Shown: positions 53,504-61,732 of the stretch, piece after piece
Layout: each line of letters starts with the position of its first letter
Position numbering within the stretch: the stretch's first letter is position 1
DNA from: an uncultured Siphonobacter sp.
Lineage (GTDB): Bacteria > Bacteroidota > Bacteroidia > Cytophagales > Spirosomataceae
Reading direction: 5' to 3'
Length of the DNA stretch: 64,000 nucleotides
Assembly: GCA_913775095.1 (NCBI GenBank)
Contig: CAJYIW010000024.1
Span: forward strand, 124,001 to 188,000
The notes under the pieces: generated by a model
Seen by the model: only the letters and a program-made list of their open reading frames with translations
Told to the model about the DNA's origin: nothing
The model's database searches: none
Translations under genes and position numbers: made by a program

Positions 53504-54775
53504 ATGACCGAAGATTTTATTCATTACCTCTGGCAATTCCAGAAGTTTGACCGCACTGATTTGCAGACCGAGACGGGAGAAAGACTTCAGGTAGTATGGC
53601 CGGGGCAGGCCCACACCCATGCAGGTCCTGATTTTCAGAATGCTCAGGTGATCATTGATGCGATCAAATGGGCCGGAACGGTAGAAATACACCTTCGTTC
53701 TTCGGACTGGATCAGACACACGCATCAAACCGATGACGCCTACGAAAACGTCATTCTTCACGTGGTCTGGATACACGATCAGGTGATCTTCCGAAAGGAC
53801 GGATCAGCCATACCGACGCTTGCTCTTCAGAATCGCACGGATGACTCCTGGTTGAATCAATACCGCACACTGATTGAAGGCAGGGAAATGCTGGCTTGTG
53901 GAGCTCAGTTTGCGGAGTCCACTGAGCTTAGCCGTCGACTGATGCTCGACCGCACCCTGATTCAACGCTTATCTCTGAAATCAGAAAAAGTACAGCAGAT
54001 ATTGGTACTGACCCGGAACGACTGGGAGGAAACCAGCTGGCAGATGTTGGGTCGCTCCATGGGAGCTTCGCTCAACGCCGATCCGATGGAGTGGCTAACC
54101 CGGCAGGTACCGCTGAAGATTCTCCGCAAGCACCGTGACCAGCCGTTTCAGAAGGAAGCCTTACTGTTTGGGGCGTCCGGCTTACTTCCCGAACAACCCG
54201 TGGATGAATATTCCAGTCAGCTAACAAAGGAAGCTCATTACCTGCTGAAAAAATACCAGATTGCCCCAATCCCGGCCTCAGTCTGGAAGTTTCTGCGATT
54301 ACGTCCCGCCAGTTTTCCAACGGTTCGCATTGCCCAGCTGGCTCAGCTGGCAGCCCAGCCTGCGTCCCTGTTTTCCTATATTCTGACTCATCCCGATCCA
54401 GCGGTCCTTGAAAAGCAGTGGCAGGTAAGCCCCTCCGATTACTGGCAGTCGCATTATACCTTCGGCAAGCCCAGCCCTCAGGGCATTATTCAGGTAGGAA
54501 AGGACACGATTCACCGCATGATTATCAACGCCGTGGTTCCTTTATTAACGGCCTTTAGTCATCACAAAAGCGATTCAGGTTTTCTGGACAGGGCCATTGA
54601 GCTGCTGGAAAGACTCCCCCCCGAAAGAAACTCGATTACCGATACCTGGAAGAAATACGGCCTGACCTGTCAGAATGCCGCTGATTCGCAGGGGGCCCTC
54701 GAATGGATGCAATCCTATTGTACGCCTCGCAAATGCCTTCATTGCAGCATAGGGATGGGAATTTTAAAGGGATGA
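53504..54775 (+). CDS. DUF2851 family protein
   Basis: 423 residues from the ATG at 53504 (MTEDFIHYLWQFQKFD), the normal start of the family; an upstream in-frame ATG (53375) would add 43 residues of unlikely sequence. Typical segments are WPGQAHTHAGPDFQNAQVII, GTVEIHLRSSDWIRHTHQTD and NVILHVVWIHD. DUF2851 is widespread in Bacteroidota and of unknown function. The N-terminal part looks like a small beta-rich fold; the C-terminal third is helical and holds Cys residues near the end (CTPRKCLHCSIG). It is the first plus-strand gene in the window, divergent from the PepSY gene. Confidence 0.88.
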   Translation: MTEDFIHYLWQFQKFDRTDLQTETGERLQVVWPGQAHTHAGPDFQNAQVIIDAIKWAGTVEIHLRSSDWIRHTHQTDDAYENVILHVVWIHDQVIFRKDGSAIPTLALQNRTDDSWLNQYRTLIEGREMLACGAQFAESTELSRRLMLDRTLIQRLSLKSEKVQQILVLTRNDWEETSWQMLGRSMGASLNADPMEWLTRQVPLKILRKHRDQPFQKEALLFGASGLLPEQPVDEYSSQLTKEAHYLLKKYQIAPIPASVWKFLRLRPASFPTVRIAQLAQLAAQPASLFSYILTHPDPAVLEKQWQVSPSDYWQSHYTFGKPSPQGIIQVGKDTIHRMIINAVVPLLTAFSHHKSDSGFLDRAIELLERLPPERNSITDTWKKYGLTCQNAADSQGALEWMQSYCTPRKCLHCSIGMGILKG

Positions 54776-54819
54776 ATTCATTTCTGGCCAGATAATAAAA
54801 ATCATGGAAAGGTAACGCA

Positions 54820-55380
54820 AAACCACCTCTATCCAGACGCCCTCCAGGGACGTTTCTACAAGGGTTTTCCACACGTAGAGACATCGATTCATCGCGTCTC
54901 CGCCGGAGAATGGGAATGGTTGGCAGGTAATAAGAAATCGCCTCTTACCCAGACGTGATGAATCGCGTCTCTACGGAAGAAATGATAAAAAGCTTCGGCC
55001 TGGCTGGTATCTCCACCAACCTCACTATTGGCTGGTGAGGACACCAGCCAGGGCGAGGAGCGTCTCCGCTGGGGAATGGGAATCATAGAAAGGTCCCCAG
55101 AATCGCCTTTTACCCCAGACGCTATCAATCGACGTCTCCAGAGGGGGGTCAAAAACTATTCATCGCGTCTCTACGGAAGAAATGATAAAAAGCTTCGCCC
55201 TGGTTGGTGTCTCCACCAACCTCACTATTGGCTGGTGAGGACATCAGCCAGGGCGAGGAGCGTCTCCGCTGGGGGATGGGAATCATAGAAAGGTCCCCAG
55301 AATCGCCTTTTACCCCAGACGCTATCAATCGACCTCTCCAGAGGGGGGTCAAAACTATTCATCGCGTCTCTGGAAATGAT
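54820..55380. repeat. Intergenic repeat block with two tandem 199/200-bp copies
   Basis: Copy 1 spans 54962-55161 and copy 2 spans 55162-55360, nearly identical. Each starts ATCGCGTCTCTACGG, contains AAGCTTCG, a GGCTGGTG-type hairpin and AATCGCCTTTTACC, and ends GAGGGGGGTCAAAA. Partial units flank both sides (54820-54961 and 55361-55375), built from the same GTAGAGACG modules as 41852-41953. The region fills the gap between DUF2851 and the oxygenase gene; open frames inside are repeat artefacts. Confidence 0.85.
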
Positions 55381-55417
55381 AAAAGGCTATAACTGGAAAT
55401 ACCAGCTATAGCCTTTT
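55381..55417 (-). terminator. Rho-independent terminator of the JmjC/cupin-like gene
   Basis: AAAAGGCTATA (55381-55391) pairs with TATAGCCTTTT (55407-55417), with an inner CTGG/CCAG stem. It is 23 nt past the minus-strand stop, and the stem's outer A/T pairs supply the T-run. Confidence 0.85.
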
Positions 55418-55440
55418 GTATCGTTAATCACTACTAAACT

Positions 55441-56331
55441 TTATACCGTTTCCAGAATGCGGCCTTTTCCTCCATTGGCAATCACAACCTGATTGGCAAA
55501 CTCTTCAGCCTTGCGGGATTTATAATTCCACCAGCGACTACCAAAGTTTTTCTTCATCACGTCATCAAACGTCCGCATGGCCGTTATGTTGAAAATACCT
55601 TCTGCCCGGGTCGAAATCGAGGGATCGAAGGCCCGAACCGCCAGAGCGTAGCCCCCTTCCAGGTAATTCATGTAATGCCACACGCCCGAAGGAATGTATA
55701 ACATGTCGCCGTGCTCCATCACGCAATCGTAACCTTCCAGGTAACGCATGGCGGGGTGTTTTTCGTAATCAGGATTTTCGGGATCCACGTAACTCAGGAT
55801 ACCGTAGGGCATCCGGTAGAGGTGCTTCGAATATTTCTGATCAAAAAGGATAACCCGTTTTTTTCCGTGAAACTGCGTCAGGAATACGTTCGACAGGTCC
55901 ATGTCGTAGTGCAGATACACGATGGAACCGGCTCCGCCGAAGAACATCATCGGGTACTTCTTGAGGAAGCCCTTCATTAAATGCTCGGGGAAGGCAAAAT
56001 CGTTACACAGATCGGGGATGTGATCAAAGATGTTAAATAAAAACATCCGCAGATCCACGGGTCCGGAAGCGATCAAGTCCAGATACTCACCAAATTTCAT
56101 CACCTTATCGGGCTGGTTCAGCTTGGAGTTGGGCGTGGGCTTGGAGTTATCATACAAAGGTACTTCGATATTACCCGCCAGCGTCTTGAAATAATCCAGA
56201 CGCCATTTTTCAAACGCAGGCCATTTTTCCGTGATCCCCCGCAGAATAACCGGGCGGTGGGGCTTCAGGTATTTTTCGCGAAACTCTTCACCAGAGATGT
56301 CCTCAACAATGTCGACAGGCTGCAGCTTCAT
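55441..56331 (-). CDS. JmjC/cupin-like Fe(II)/2-oxoglutarate oxygenase
   Basis: 296 residues, cytosolic. N-terminal EEFREKYLKPHRPVILRGITEKWPAF (15-40) is the usual cupin_8/JmjC opening. The metal triad is present: His141 and Asp143 in VYLHYDMD, and His219 in YIPSGVWHYM; Lys158/Lys159 in HGKKRVILF could bind 2-oxoglutarate. Bacterial homologues hydroxylate proteins or small molecules, with few known substrates. It has its own promoter-like box (56370-56403) and terminator, so it is a single-gene unit. Confidence 0.88.
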   Translation of the reverse strand: MKLQPVDIVEDISGEEFREKYLKPHRPVILRGITEKWPAFEKWRLDYFKTLAGNIEVPLYDNSKPTPNSKLNQPDKVMKFGEYLDLIASGPVDLRMFLFNIFDHIPDLCNDFAFPEHLMKGFLKKYPMMFFGGAGSIVYLHYDMDLSNVFLTQFHGKKRVILFDQKYSKHLYRMPYGILSYVDPENPDYEKHPAMRYLEGYDCVMEHGDMLYIPSGVWHYMNYLEGGYALAVRAFDPSISTRAEGIFNITAMRTFDDVMKKNFGSRWWNYKSRKAEEFANQVVIANGGKGRILETV

Positions 56332-56369
56332 ATTGGTATGACTAAATTGAATTTATCGGATAGAATTGG

Positions 56370-56403
56370 CAAAAGTAACGCATTTTCATTGCATAATTCC
56401 AAT
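56370..56403 (-). promoter_or_regulatory. Candidate Bacteroidota promoter of the JmjC/cupin-like gene
   Basis: On the minus strand TACTTTTG (56377-56370) fits the -7 box TAnnTTTG, and ATTG (56403-56400), one mismatch from the -33 TTTG, lies 22 nt before it. The start codon is 38 nt downstream. Confidence 0.4.
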
Positions 56404-56517
56404 ACGTTTTTTGAAAAGATTGTTCCCTTTGCAAACTAATTTTTTTAAAGACGCTCTTCTGCTGAAAACGTCAATTATAAATTTCCAATTCTGCCCGTTA
56501 TTCATTCAGATCCGTAC

Positions 56518-56727
56518 TTAGTTCCGCATCATATTCACGCCCGTAATCAGAAACACGATACCTACCAGAAAAGGTACGATGGATTCCCACTGCGATACTT
56601 TCCAGCCCAGCGTGGGTTTACCGTCATTCAGAAAAGCGACACAGGCGAAAAGAACGATGATGGTCCCTAAAATCGTAAAAAAAGCCCCAAAAAACCGAGT
56701 CATGGGATTGGGCGTAGAAGGCTGCAT
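56518..56727 (-). CDS. Small two-helix membrane protein
   Basis: 69 residues. Two membrane helices are clear: FFGAFFTILGTIIVLFACVAFL (12-33) and IVPFLVGIVFLITGVNMM (50-67), joined by a short hydrophilic loop with GKPTLGWKVSQWES. The N-terminal MQPSTPNPMT suggests that the second Met (about residue 9) may be the true start. I do not recognise a named family; similar short proteins sit near housekeeping genes in Cytophagales. It lies 45 nt downstream of rsgA on the same strand and may be co-transcribed with it. Confidence 0.7.
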   Translation of the reverse strand: MQPSTPNPMTRFFGAFFTILGTIIVLFACVAFLNDGKPTLGWKVSQWESIVPFLVGIVFLITGVNMMRN

Positions 56728-56772
56728 GGATGTGATGAATTAATGGTTTACTTGACTATTTTCTTGGACAAC

Positions 56773-57702
56773 TTAGCGACGATTGTCATCCCCCTGTAAC
56801 ATGCCGAGGTAACTATGGTAACGGCTCATGGCGATGCTCCCCTCTTCTACGGCGTCGCGTACCGCACAGGCTGGCTCGTTGACGTGTACGCAGTTATGGT
56901 ACTTACATTCATTGAGCAGGTCCCGCATTTCGGGGAAATAATGACTGATTTCCGCCGGAGCCATGTCAATCAGCCCCAGCTCTTTAATTCCCGGCGTATC
57001 AATCAGGTAAGTGCCCGGTTCGAGCTCGAACATTTCGGCGAACGTCGTGGTGTGCACGCCTTTATTGGCAAAGGTGGATACCTCATTGGTGCGTAAGTCC
57101 AGATTGGGGGCAATGGTATTGACCAGCGTTGACTTGCCCACGCCGGAGTGCCCTGAAATCAGCGATACTTTGTCTTTCAGTTTTGCCTTCAGCTCTTCTA
57201 TGCCTTCATTCGTGACGGCGGAAGTACGGAGCGTATCGTAGCCCAGTTCGGCGTACATATCCATGATGGGCTGGTGCTGTTCGCGTCCCGCTTCATCGAA
57301 AATGTCCTGTTTGTTGAAGACAATTAATACCGGAATTCGAAAGGATTCCGCCGAAACCAGAAACCGGTCAATGAAACCCAGGGAGGTTCGGGGAAAATCG
57401 AGGGTAACAATCAAAACGGCCTGATCAAGGTTAGCGGCCAGCAAATGAGCCTGACTCGTTTTATGAACCGAGGCCCGGGCAATGTAATTCTCCCGCTCTT
57501 CGATCTGGTTGATGATGGCCGTATTCTCCGTTTCATTTTCAATGTCCATCCTGACCCGATCTCCCACCGCCAGCGGGTTGGAGGTTTTCAGACCTTTAAT
57601 TTTGAATTTTCCTTTCAGACGAGCCTGCCAGATATGGCCTTCCTCATCCCGTACCTCGTACCAGGAACCCGTGGATCGTATGACTATTCCTTTTTCTGAC
57701 AT
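56773..57702 (-). CDS. rsgA: Ribosome small-subunit-dependent GTPase A
   Basis: 309 residues. OB-fold domain (1-70), then the circularly permuted GTPase: NKQD (G4, 130-133), SGHSGVGKST (G1, 183-192), and DTPG (G3, 235-238). The zinc domain is complete: Cys266, Cys271, His273 and Cys279 in ECKYHNCVHVNEPAC. RsgA checks late assembly of the 30S subunit. The gene is followed by a small membrane protein and preceded by a T/G-rich repeat region abutting waaA. Confidence 0.96.
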   Translation of the reverse strand: MSEKGIVIRSTGSWYEVRDEEGHIWQARLKGKFKIKGLKTSNPLAVGDRVRMDIENETENTAIINQIEERENYIARASVHKTSQAHLLAANLDQAVLIVTLDFPRTSLGFIDRFLVSAESFRIPVLIVFNKQDIFDEAGREQHQPIMDMYAELGYDTLRTSAVTNEGIEELKAKLKDKVSLISGHSGVGKSTLVNTIAPNLDLRTNEVSTFANKGVHTTTFAEMFELEPGTYLIDTPGIKELGLIDMAPAEISHYFPEMRDLLNECKYHNCVHVNEPACAVRDAVEEGSIAMSRYHSYLGMLQGDDNRR

Positions 57703-57734
57703 CTATTTCATGACTATTAAGGGATGAGTTTGTG

Positions 57735-57956
57735 CTAGTTTAATGATGTTTGAGTGTTTGATGAGGTTTGAAAGTTTAGTAATGTTTGAAAGTTTGATAA
57801 TGTTTGAGTGTTTGATGAATAGTTGTCAAACCACTTTCAAACCCGCTCAAACTAATTTCAAACCTACTCAAACCATTTATCAAACCCACTCAAACTAATT
57901 TCAAACCCATTCAAACCATTTATCAAACCCACTCAAACTAATTTCAAACGTTCAAA
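57735..57956. repeat. TTTGA-based tandem and inverted repeat region between rsgA and waaA
   Basis: The right half holds a 43-bp unit starting CTCAAACTAATTTCAAAC at 57846, 57889 and 57932, exact period. The left half (57747-57818) carries the complementary pattern (GTTTGAGTGTTTGATGA, GTTTGAAAGTTTGAT), so the whole region can fold back. The waaA stop codon is part of the last TTTGAACGTTTGA unit. Confidence 0.85.
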
Positions 57957-59209
57957 CTACGCACAATCTGCTCGGTAGGCCCGATTTTGCTGTACACGTA
58001 CGTCTGACTGATTTCAGCTTCGCGACGATACCGCTCCGGTTGCTGCCACAAGTCGGCAAATATCCTGCTAAATTCCGTACCATCCGCTACGGCATGAGCG
58101 GATCCCAGGGCTAATAAATCGTGGGCTTCCTGAAATTTGCGGTATTTGCGGTTCCCAAAGAACAACGGCATGCCCCAGACAGCGGCTTCCACGATGTTAT
58201 GCAGGCCATTTTTATAGGCTCCTCCCACGAACGCGAAATGCCCGTAGCGGTACAAACTCGCCAGCATACCAATGTTATCAATCCACAACAGATCAGCCTG
58301 GGTTACGGATTCAGTTGTAGCCTGCGAATACCGAACGGACGTTAGGGGAAGCTCTTTGCTCCACCGCTCAATCTGTTCACTATCAATTTCATGGGGAGCA
58401 ATAATGAATTTCAGCCTGTGCTTTCCGGCGTACTCCTGAATCAGGGGAATCAGCGTCTTCCAGTCTTCGGGCCAGATGGATCCTCCCACGAATACCCTGG
58501 CCTCGCCGCAAAACGCTTCCACGAGAGGAAAGCTTTTCGCTTCCCGGGCAATCTCGACGACCCGGTCAAAACGGGTATCTCCCGATACACTGGCGTTCGT
58601 AATACCAATGCTTTTGAGTAGTTCAAGCGAGGCTTCGTTTTGTACGAAAAGGTGCGAAAAACATTTCAGGATATTCCGCTGAAACTGGCCGTACGGCTTG
58701 AAAAAAGTCTGATCGGGACGAAAAATGGCGGAGAATAAAATGACGGGAATCTGCCGCTTTTTAAGTTCGGACAAGTGGTAATGCCAGAATTCGTATTTGA
58801 CCCAGAAGGCCATCTCGGGCTGAATGAGGTCAACGAAGCGGCGGGCATTCGCGGCGGTATCGAGCGGCAGGTAACAAATCAGGTCCGCCTGAGCGTAATT
58901 TTTCCGCAATTCGTAGCCCGAAGGCGAAAAGAACGTCAGGACTATTTTCCAGTCGGGGTTCTCTTTTCGAAACGTTTCCAGCACGGGCCGGGCCTGCTCA
59001 AACTCCCCTACCGAGGCACAGTGAAACCAGGCCGTTCGGGGCGAAGGCCGGTAATTTTTCAGCTGATGCCAGAGTTGCTTTCGTCCCTGCACCCACAGGC
59101 GGGCTTTGGGATGAAACCAGGCGGCCAGGCGAAACGCCAGCTGCATTAAATACACGGAAATGGTATAAAAGAAAGAATACAAGGTCTGGAATAAACTTTT
59201 ACGCATCAA
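57944..59209 (-). CDS. waaA: 3-deoxy-D-manno-octulosonic acid (Kdo) transferase
   Basis: 421 residues. N-terminal membrane anchor (SLFQTLYSFFYTISVYLMQLAF) followed by the GT30 glycosyltransferase domain: WFHCASVGEFEQARPVLE (61-78), LTFFSPSGYE, FWVKYEFWHYHL, and C-terminal FVGGSIWPEDW, FIIAPHEID, AFVGGAYKNGLHNIVEAAVWG. It adds Kdo to lipid A precursor on the inner-membrane face. Its last codons run into the TTTGA repeats, which supply the TGA stop. Confidence 0.95.
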   Translation of the reverse strand: MMRKSLFQTLYSFFYTISVYLMQLAFRLAAWFHPKARLWVQGRKQLWHQLKNYRPSPRTAWFHCASVGEFEQARPVLETFRKENPDWKIVLTFFSPSGYELRKNYAQADLICYLPLDTAANARRFVDLIQPEMAFWVKYEFWHYHLSELKKRQIPVILFSAIFRPDQTFFKPYGQFQRNILKCFSHLFVQNEASLELLKSIGITNASVSGDTRFDRVVEIAREAKSFPLVEAFCGEARVFVGGSIWPEDWKTLIPLIQEYAGKHRLKFIIAPHEIDSEQIERWSKELPLTSVRYSQATTESVTQADLLWIDNIGMLASLYRYGHFAFVGGAYKNGLHNIVEAAVWGMPLFFGNRKYRKFQEAHDLLALGSAHAVADGTEFSRIFADLWQQPERYRREAEISQTYVYSKIGPTEQIVRSLNV

Positions 59210-59294
59210 AAATAGAACTTTGTCGGCGTTTTCGAACGTTTGACCTGCAATACACTGTAATCAAAGATACCTTTCATATTCTTACTCTTTACTC

Positions 59295-59624
59295 ATGAAC
59301 TGGCAAGCACTTACTGAACTGGAACAACTGGAGACCATCAAACAGGCGTCTTTCGATCATCCAGTCCTGATTTATAAACACAGCACGACCTGCTCGATTA
59401 GTTCCACGGCTAAGTCCAGACTGGAGCGGCAATGGAACGACAGTCACGGTATTGAAGCCTATTACCTGGACCTGCTGCGACTTCGTCCGCTTTCCAACGC
59501 CATCGCCGAAACCTTTGATGTTGACCACGAATCCCCGCAGGTATTACTGATCCGCGATGGAAAATGCGTGTATAACGAATCGCACTTTGCCATTCAATTC
59601 GACGAAATTCGGGCCCATGCCTGA
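59295..59624 (+). CDS. YtxJ-like monothiol (bacillithiol-associated) protein
   Basis: 109 residues, thioredoxin-like fold. IYKHSTTCSISSTAKSRLE (26-44) carries the single active-site Cys (TCSIS in place of CxxC), and SPQVLLIRDGKCVYNESHFAI (80-100) is the conserved C-terminal strand pair. YtxJ (DUF2847) proteins are tied to bacillithiol redox control, which is known in many Bacteroidota. It is divergent from waaA and ends in its own terminator. Confidence 0.9.
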   Translation: MNWQALTELEQLETIKQASFDHPVLIYKHSTTCSISSTAKSRLERQWNDSHGIEAYYLDLLRLRPLSNAIAETFDVDHESPQVLLIRDGKCVYNESHFAIQFDEIRAHA

Positions 59625-59631
59625 TTTCATT

Positions 59632-59669
59632 ATCCTCCGAAAACACTACTGATCGGAGGATTTTTTTTT
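59632..59669 (+). terminator. Terminator of the YtxJ gene
   Basis: ATCCTCCGA (59632-59640) pairs with TCGGAGGAT (59653-59661), 12-nt loop, then a run of T residues. It lies 8 nt past the stop. Confidence 0.92.
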
Positions 59670-59856
59670 CCTTTTTTCCATTCCGCTTTCTTACGACCCT
59701 GATATCAACCCCTTTTCACCGCTCCAGGCAAGATTGGTTTGATCCCGCAGGAAAGTCCCTTTCTCATTGTTCTCTTTTGAGAATAATACTACTTTTGAGT
59801 CCAAACCCTGACGTTTACCCCACGAGCAGGATCGTCCCATCAATTTCGACCAGTGT

Positions 59857-60732
59857 ATGCAAAGAGTGTATTTAAGTGATTCCGGCCCCAAAGTATCCGA
59901 AGCAATTTATGGCTTCTGGCGTTGGGAAGACCAAGGCAATGAAACCCTCAAAACGATGGAGCAGGTCGTCAACCTGTGTCTGGAGTTAGGCATCAATACG
60001 TTTGATCACGCCGACAGTTACGGTAACTACACCAGCGAAGAATACTTCGGCAAGATCATTCAGCAAAAATCAGTCAAACGCGAAGACCTCGTTCTTTTTA
60101 GTAAGTGCGGCATGCGTCGCTCGACTCGGGGCTTTACCTATTTTGATAATTCGCGTAATTACGTCATCGAAAGCGTTGAAAATTCCCTTCGCCGTCTGAA
60201 AACCGATTACCTCGATATTTTTCTGCTCGATCAGCTGGATCGTTTGAGTAACCCCGAAGAAACGGCCCGCCTGCTGATGGAGCTGGTTAAATCCGGTAAA
60301 ATCAAGCACATTGGGGTGAGCAATTTTACGGTTTTCCAGCATCAGTTACTGGAATCCAATTTGAAACGTCCCATTGTGACGAATCACATCGAACTAAGCC
60401 TTTTCAACACCTCGGCCATCGAAGACGGCCGTCTGGATTTCATCAAGCAACGGTTCAGCAAACCGCTGGTCTGGGCTCCGCTGGCCGGTGGGGAAATTCT
60501 CAACGGAACGGATCACAAATCAGCCGTGCTACGGGCGAAACTGGAAGAAATTGGCCGGAAATACGACGCCAACATCGAACAGGTGGCCGTAGCCTGGTTA
60601 TACCAGCTGGGAACCCTGCCTATCATTGGTTCACTGTCTGAGGCCCGGATTCGCAATGCCGTGAGTGCGTCGTCCATCAAGCTTTCGCAGGAAGACTGGT
60701 ATGAGCTGTATCACACCACGCTGCTGAACTAA
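59857..60732 (+). CDS. Aldo/keto reductase-family protein lacking the catalytic His
   Basis: 291 residues, YdhF-like branch. Three of the four AKR catalytic residues are present: Asp50 and Tyr55 in FDHADSYGNY, Lys83 in LFSKCG. Where the family has a catalytic His (pattern LLIH-x-PD) this protein has IFLLDQLDRLSNPEE, so the His is Asp125 and the following Pro is Leu. NADP-binding segments (IIGSLSEARIRNAV near 255) are intact. The reductase fold is clear; normal carbonyl reduction may be impaired or the role changed. It has its own terminator. Confidence 0.88.
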   Translation: MQRVYLSDSGPKVSEAIYGFWRWEDQGNETLKTMEQVVNLCLELGINTFDHADSYGNYTSEEYFGKIIQQKSVKREDLVLFSKCGMRRSTRGFTYFDNSRNYVIESVENSLRRLKTDYLDIFLLDQLDRLSNPEETARLLMELVKSGKIKHIGVSNFTVFQHQLLESNLKRPIVTNHIELSLFNTSAIEDGRLDFIKQRFSKPLVWAPLAGGEILNGTDHKSAVLRAKLEEIGRKYDANIEQVAVAWLYQLGTLPIIGSLSEARIRNAVSASSIKLSQEDWYELYHTTLLN

Positions 60733-60740
60733 TCCATTCC

Positions 60741-60771
60741 GGTGGCTCAGGGAAACCGGGCCACCTTTTTT
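60741..60771 (+). terminator. Terminator of the aldo/keto reductase gene
   Basis: GGTGGC (60741-60746) pairs with GCCACC (60760-60765) and is followed by T6, 9 nt past the stop. A second T8 run follows at 60780-60787. Confidence 0.8.
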
Positions 60772-60842
60772 ACGCCTGGTTTTTTTTCTCCTTACCCTGC
60801 TATTCAGACTACGAGAGTAGTTAGTCTTCAGCTCCCTTTTGC

Positions 60843-61517
60843 ATGAAACCCTATTCCCTGATTTTATTTGATTATGACGGTACTCTTTGCGATTCCCGCG
60901 AGGCCATTCTAACCACTTTTGAACGTACTTTCAGGTATTATCAGGAACCTGTACCGCCCGCCGAAACCCTGCATCAGGTTGTGAGCCACGGGCTGATTAT
61001 GCCGGAAGCTTTCAGGGTTTTAAAACCCGGATTAACCCCCGAGGAAATTACCGAATGGGTGACTACGTACCGGAATCTTTACGATCAGGACGCCTATCAT
61101 CTGGTTAAGCCTTTTCCCGGGGCTCAGGAGTTATTAGCTCACTTGCAGGAGCGGGGAAAAACCCTGGTTGTGATGAGTAATAAGGGAATCCGTTCCATCG
61201 AAATGTCGCTGGACTATCTGGGCTTTAGTCCTTACCTTACTCTTTCGCTGGGCGATGGCAGCCCCCTGCTGACCGGACTGGACAAGAAGCCAAATCCGAT
61301 TAGTTATACGCAGGTGATTCAGCCCAGATTTGCCCCTATTCCTGCGGCTTCTACGTTAATGATTGGGGATACGACCATGGACATTCAGTATGCGAATAAT
61401 TGCGGAATTGATTCCTGCTGGGCGGCCTACGGATTCGGTTCCGCAGAAGCCATCCGGCCCCTTAAGCCTACGTACGAAGTAAATGTCTTAGTTGAACTGA
61501 AAAAGATTATTGAGTAA
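60843..61517 (+). CDS. HAD-family phosphatase (phosphoglycolate phosphatase-like)
   Basis: 224 residues. Motif I is LILFDYDGTLCDS (6-18) with nucleophile Asp10 and acid/base Asp12; motif II is VVMSNKG (Ser/Asn); motif III/IV region has TLMIGDTTMDIQYANNCG. A helical cap lies between (about 17-90), as in Gph-type enzymes. It hydrolyses a small phosphate ester; the substrate cannot be told. It is the last gene before the CRISPR leader. Confidence 0.88.
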   Translation: MKPYSLILFDYDGTLCDSREAILTTFERTFRYYQEPVPPAETLHQVVSHGLIMPEAFRVLKPGLTPEEITEWVTTYRNLYDQDAYHLVKPFPGAQELLAHLQERGKTLVVMSNKGIRSIEMSLDYLGFSPYLTLSLGDGSPLLTGLDKKPNPISYTQVIQPRFAPIPAASTLMIGDTTMDIQYANNCGIDSCWAAYGFGSAEAIRPLKPTYEVNVLVELKKIIE

Positions 61518-61523
61518 AGGCCC

Positions 61524-61658
61524 AAAGCGTCGATCGATCCCTGCATGGGCTGGGACGTTCCCTGAAGGTAGCCGGATTTTACCAAATAATGCGTTTCCAG
61601 TCCATTAAGGCAGTCGTCGATCTCCCGGTAAAATCCTATCATTACCCATCGACGCTTT
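61524..61658. repeat. 11-bp inverted repeat enclosing a small gene-like fragment
   Basis: AAAGCGTCGAT (61524-61534) and its exact complement (61648-61658). The enclosed minus-strand frame from 61642 begins MIGFYREIDDCLNGLETHYL and continues VKSGYLQG, which faintly resembles the C-terminal half of S23/four-helix-bundle proteins before it runs antisense into the HAD gene. A remnant at best. Confidence 0.35.
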
Positions 61659-61732
61659 TCAAAGCTCCAGACGTCAGCTATAAACCGTTGTTTTTACCAG
61701 AAAAAGCTGTTTTTTGCAGTAAAATCAAACGG
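61659..61732 (+). promoter_or_regulatory. Probable CRISPR leader
   Basis: AT-rich stretch directly before the first repeat. I place the leader on this side because repeats here are perfect, while variants and a truncated repeat cluster at the other end (62722-62933). Confidence 0.5.

Noticed and set aside
54889-55392. Several 60-87-codon open frames, some repeated
   Set aside because: They are translations of the tandem 199/200-bp repeat; the similar peptides only reflect the DNA duplication.
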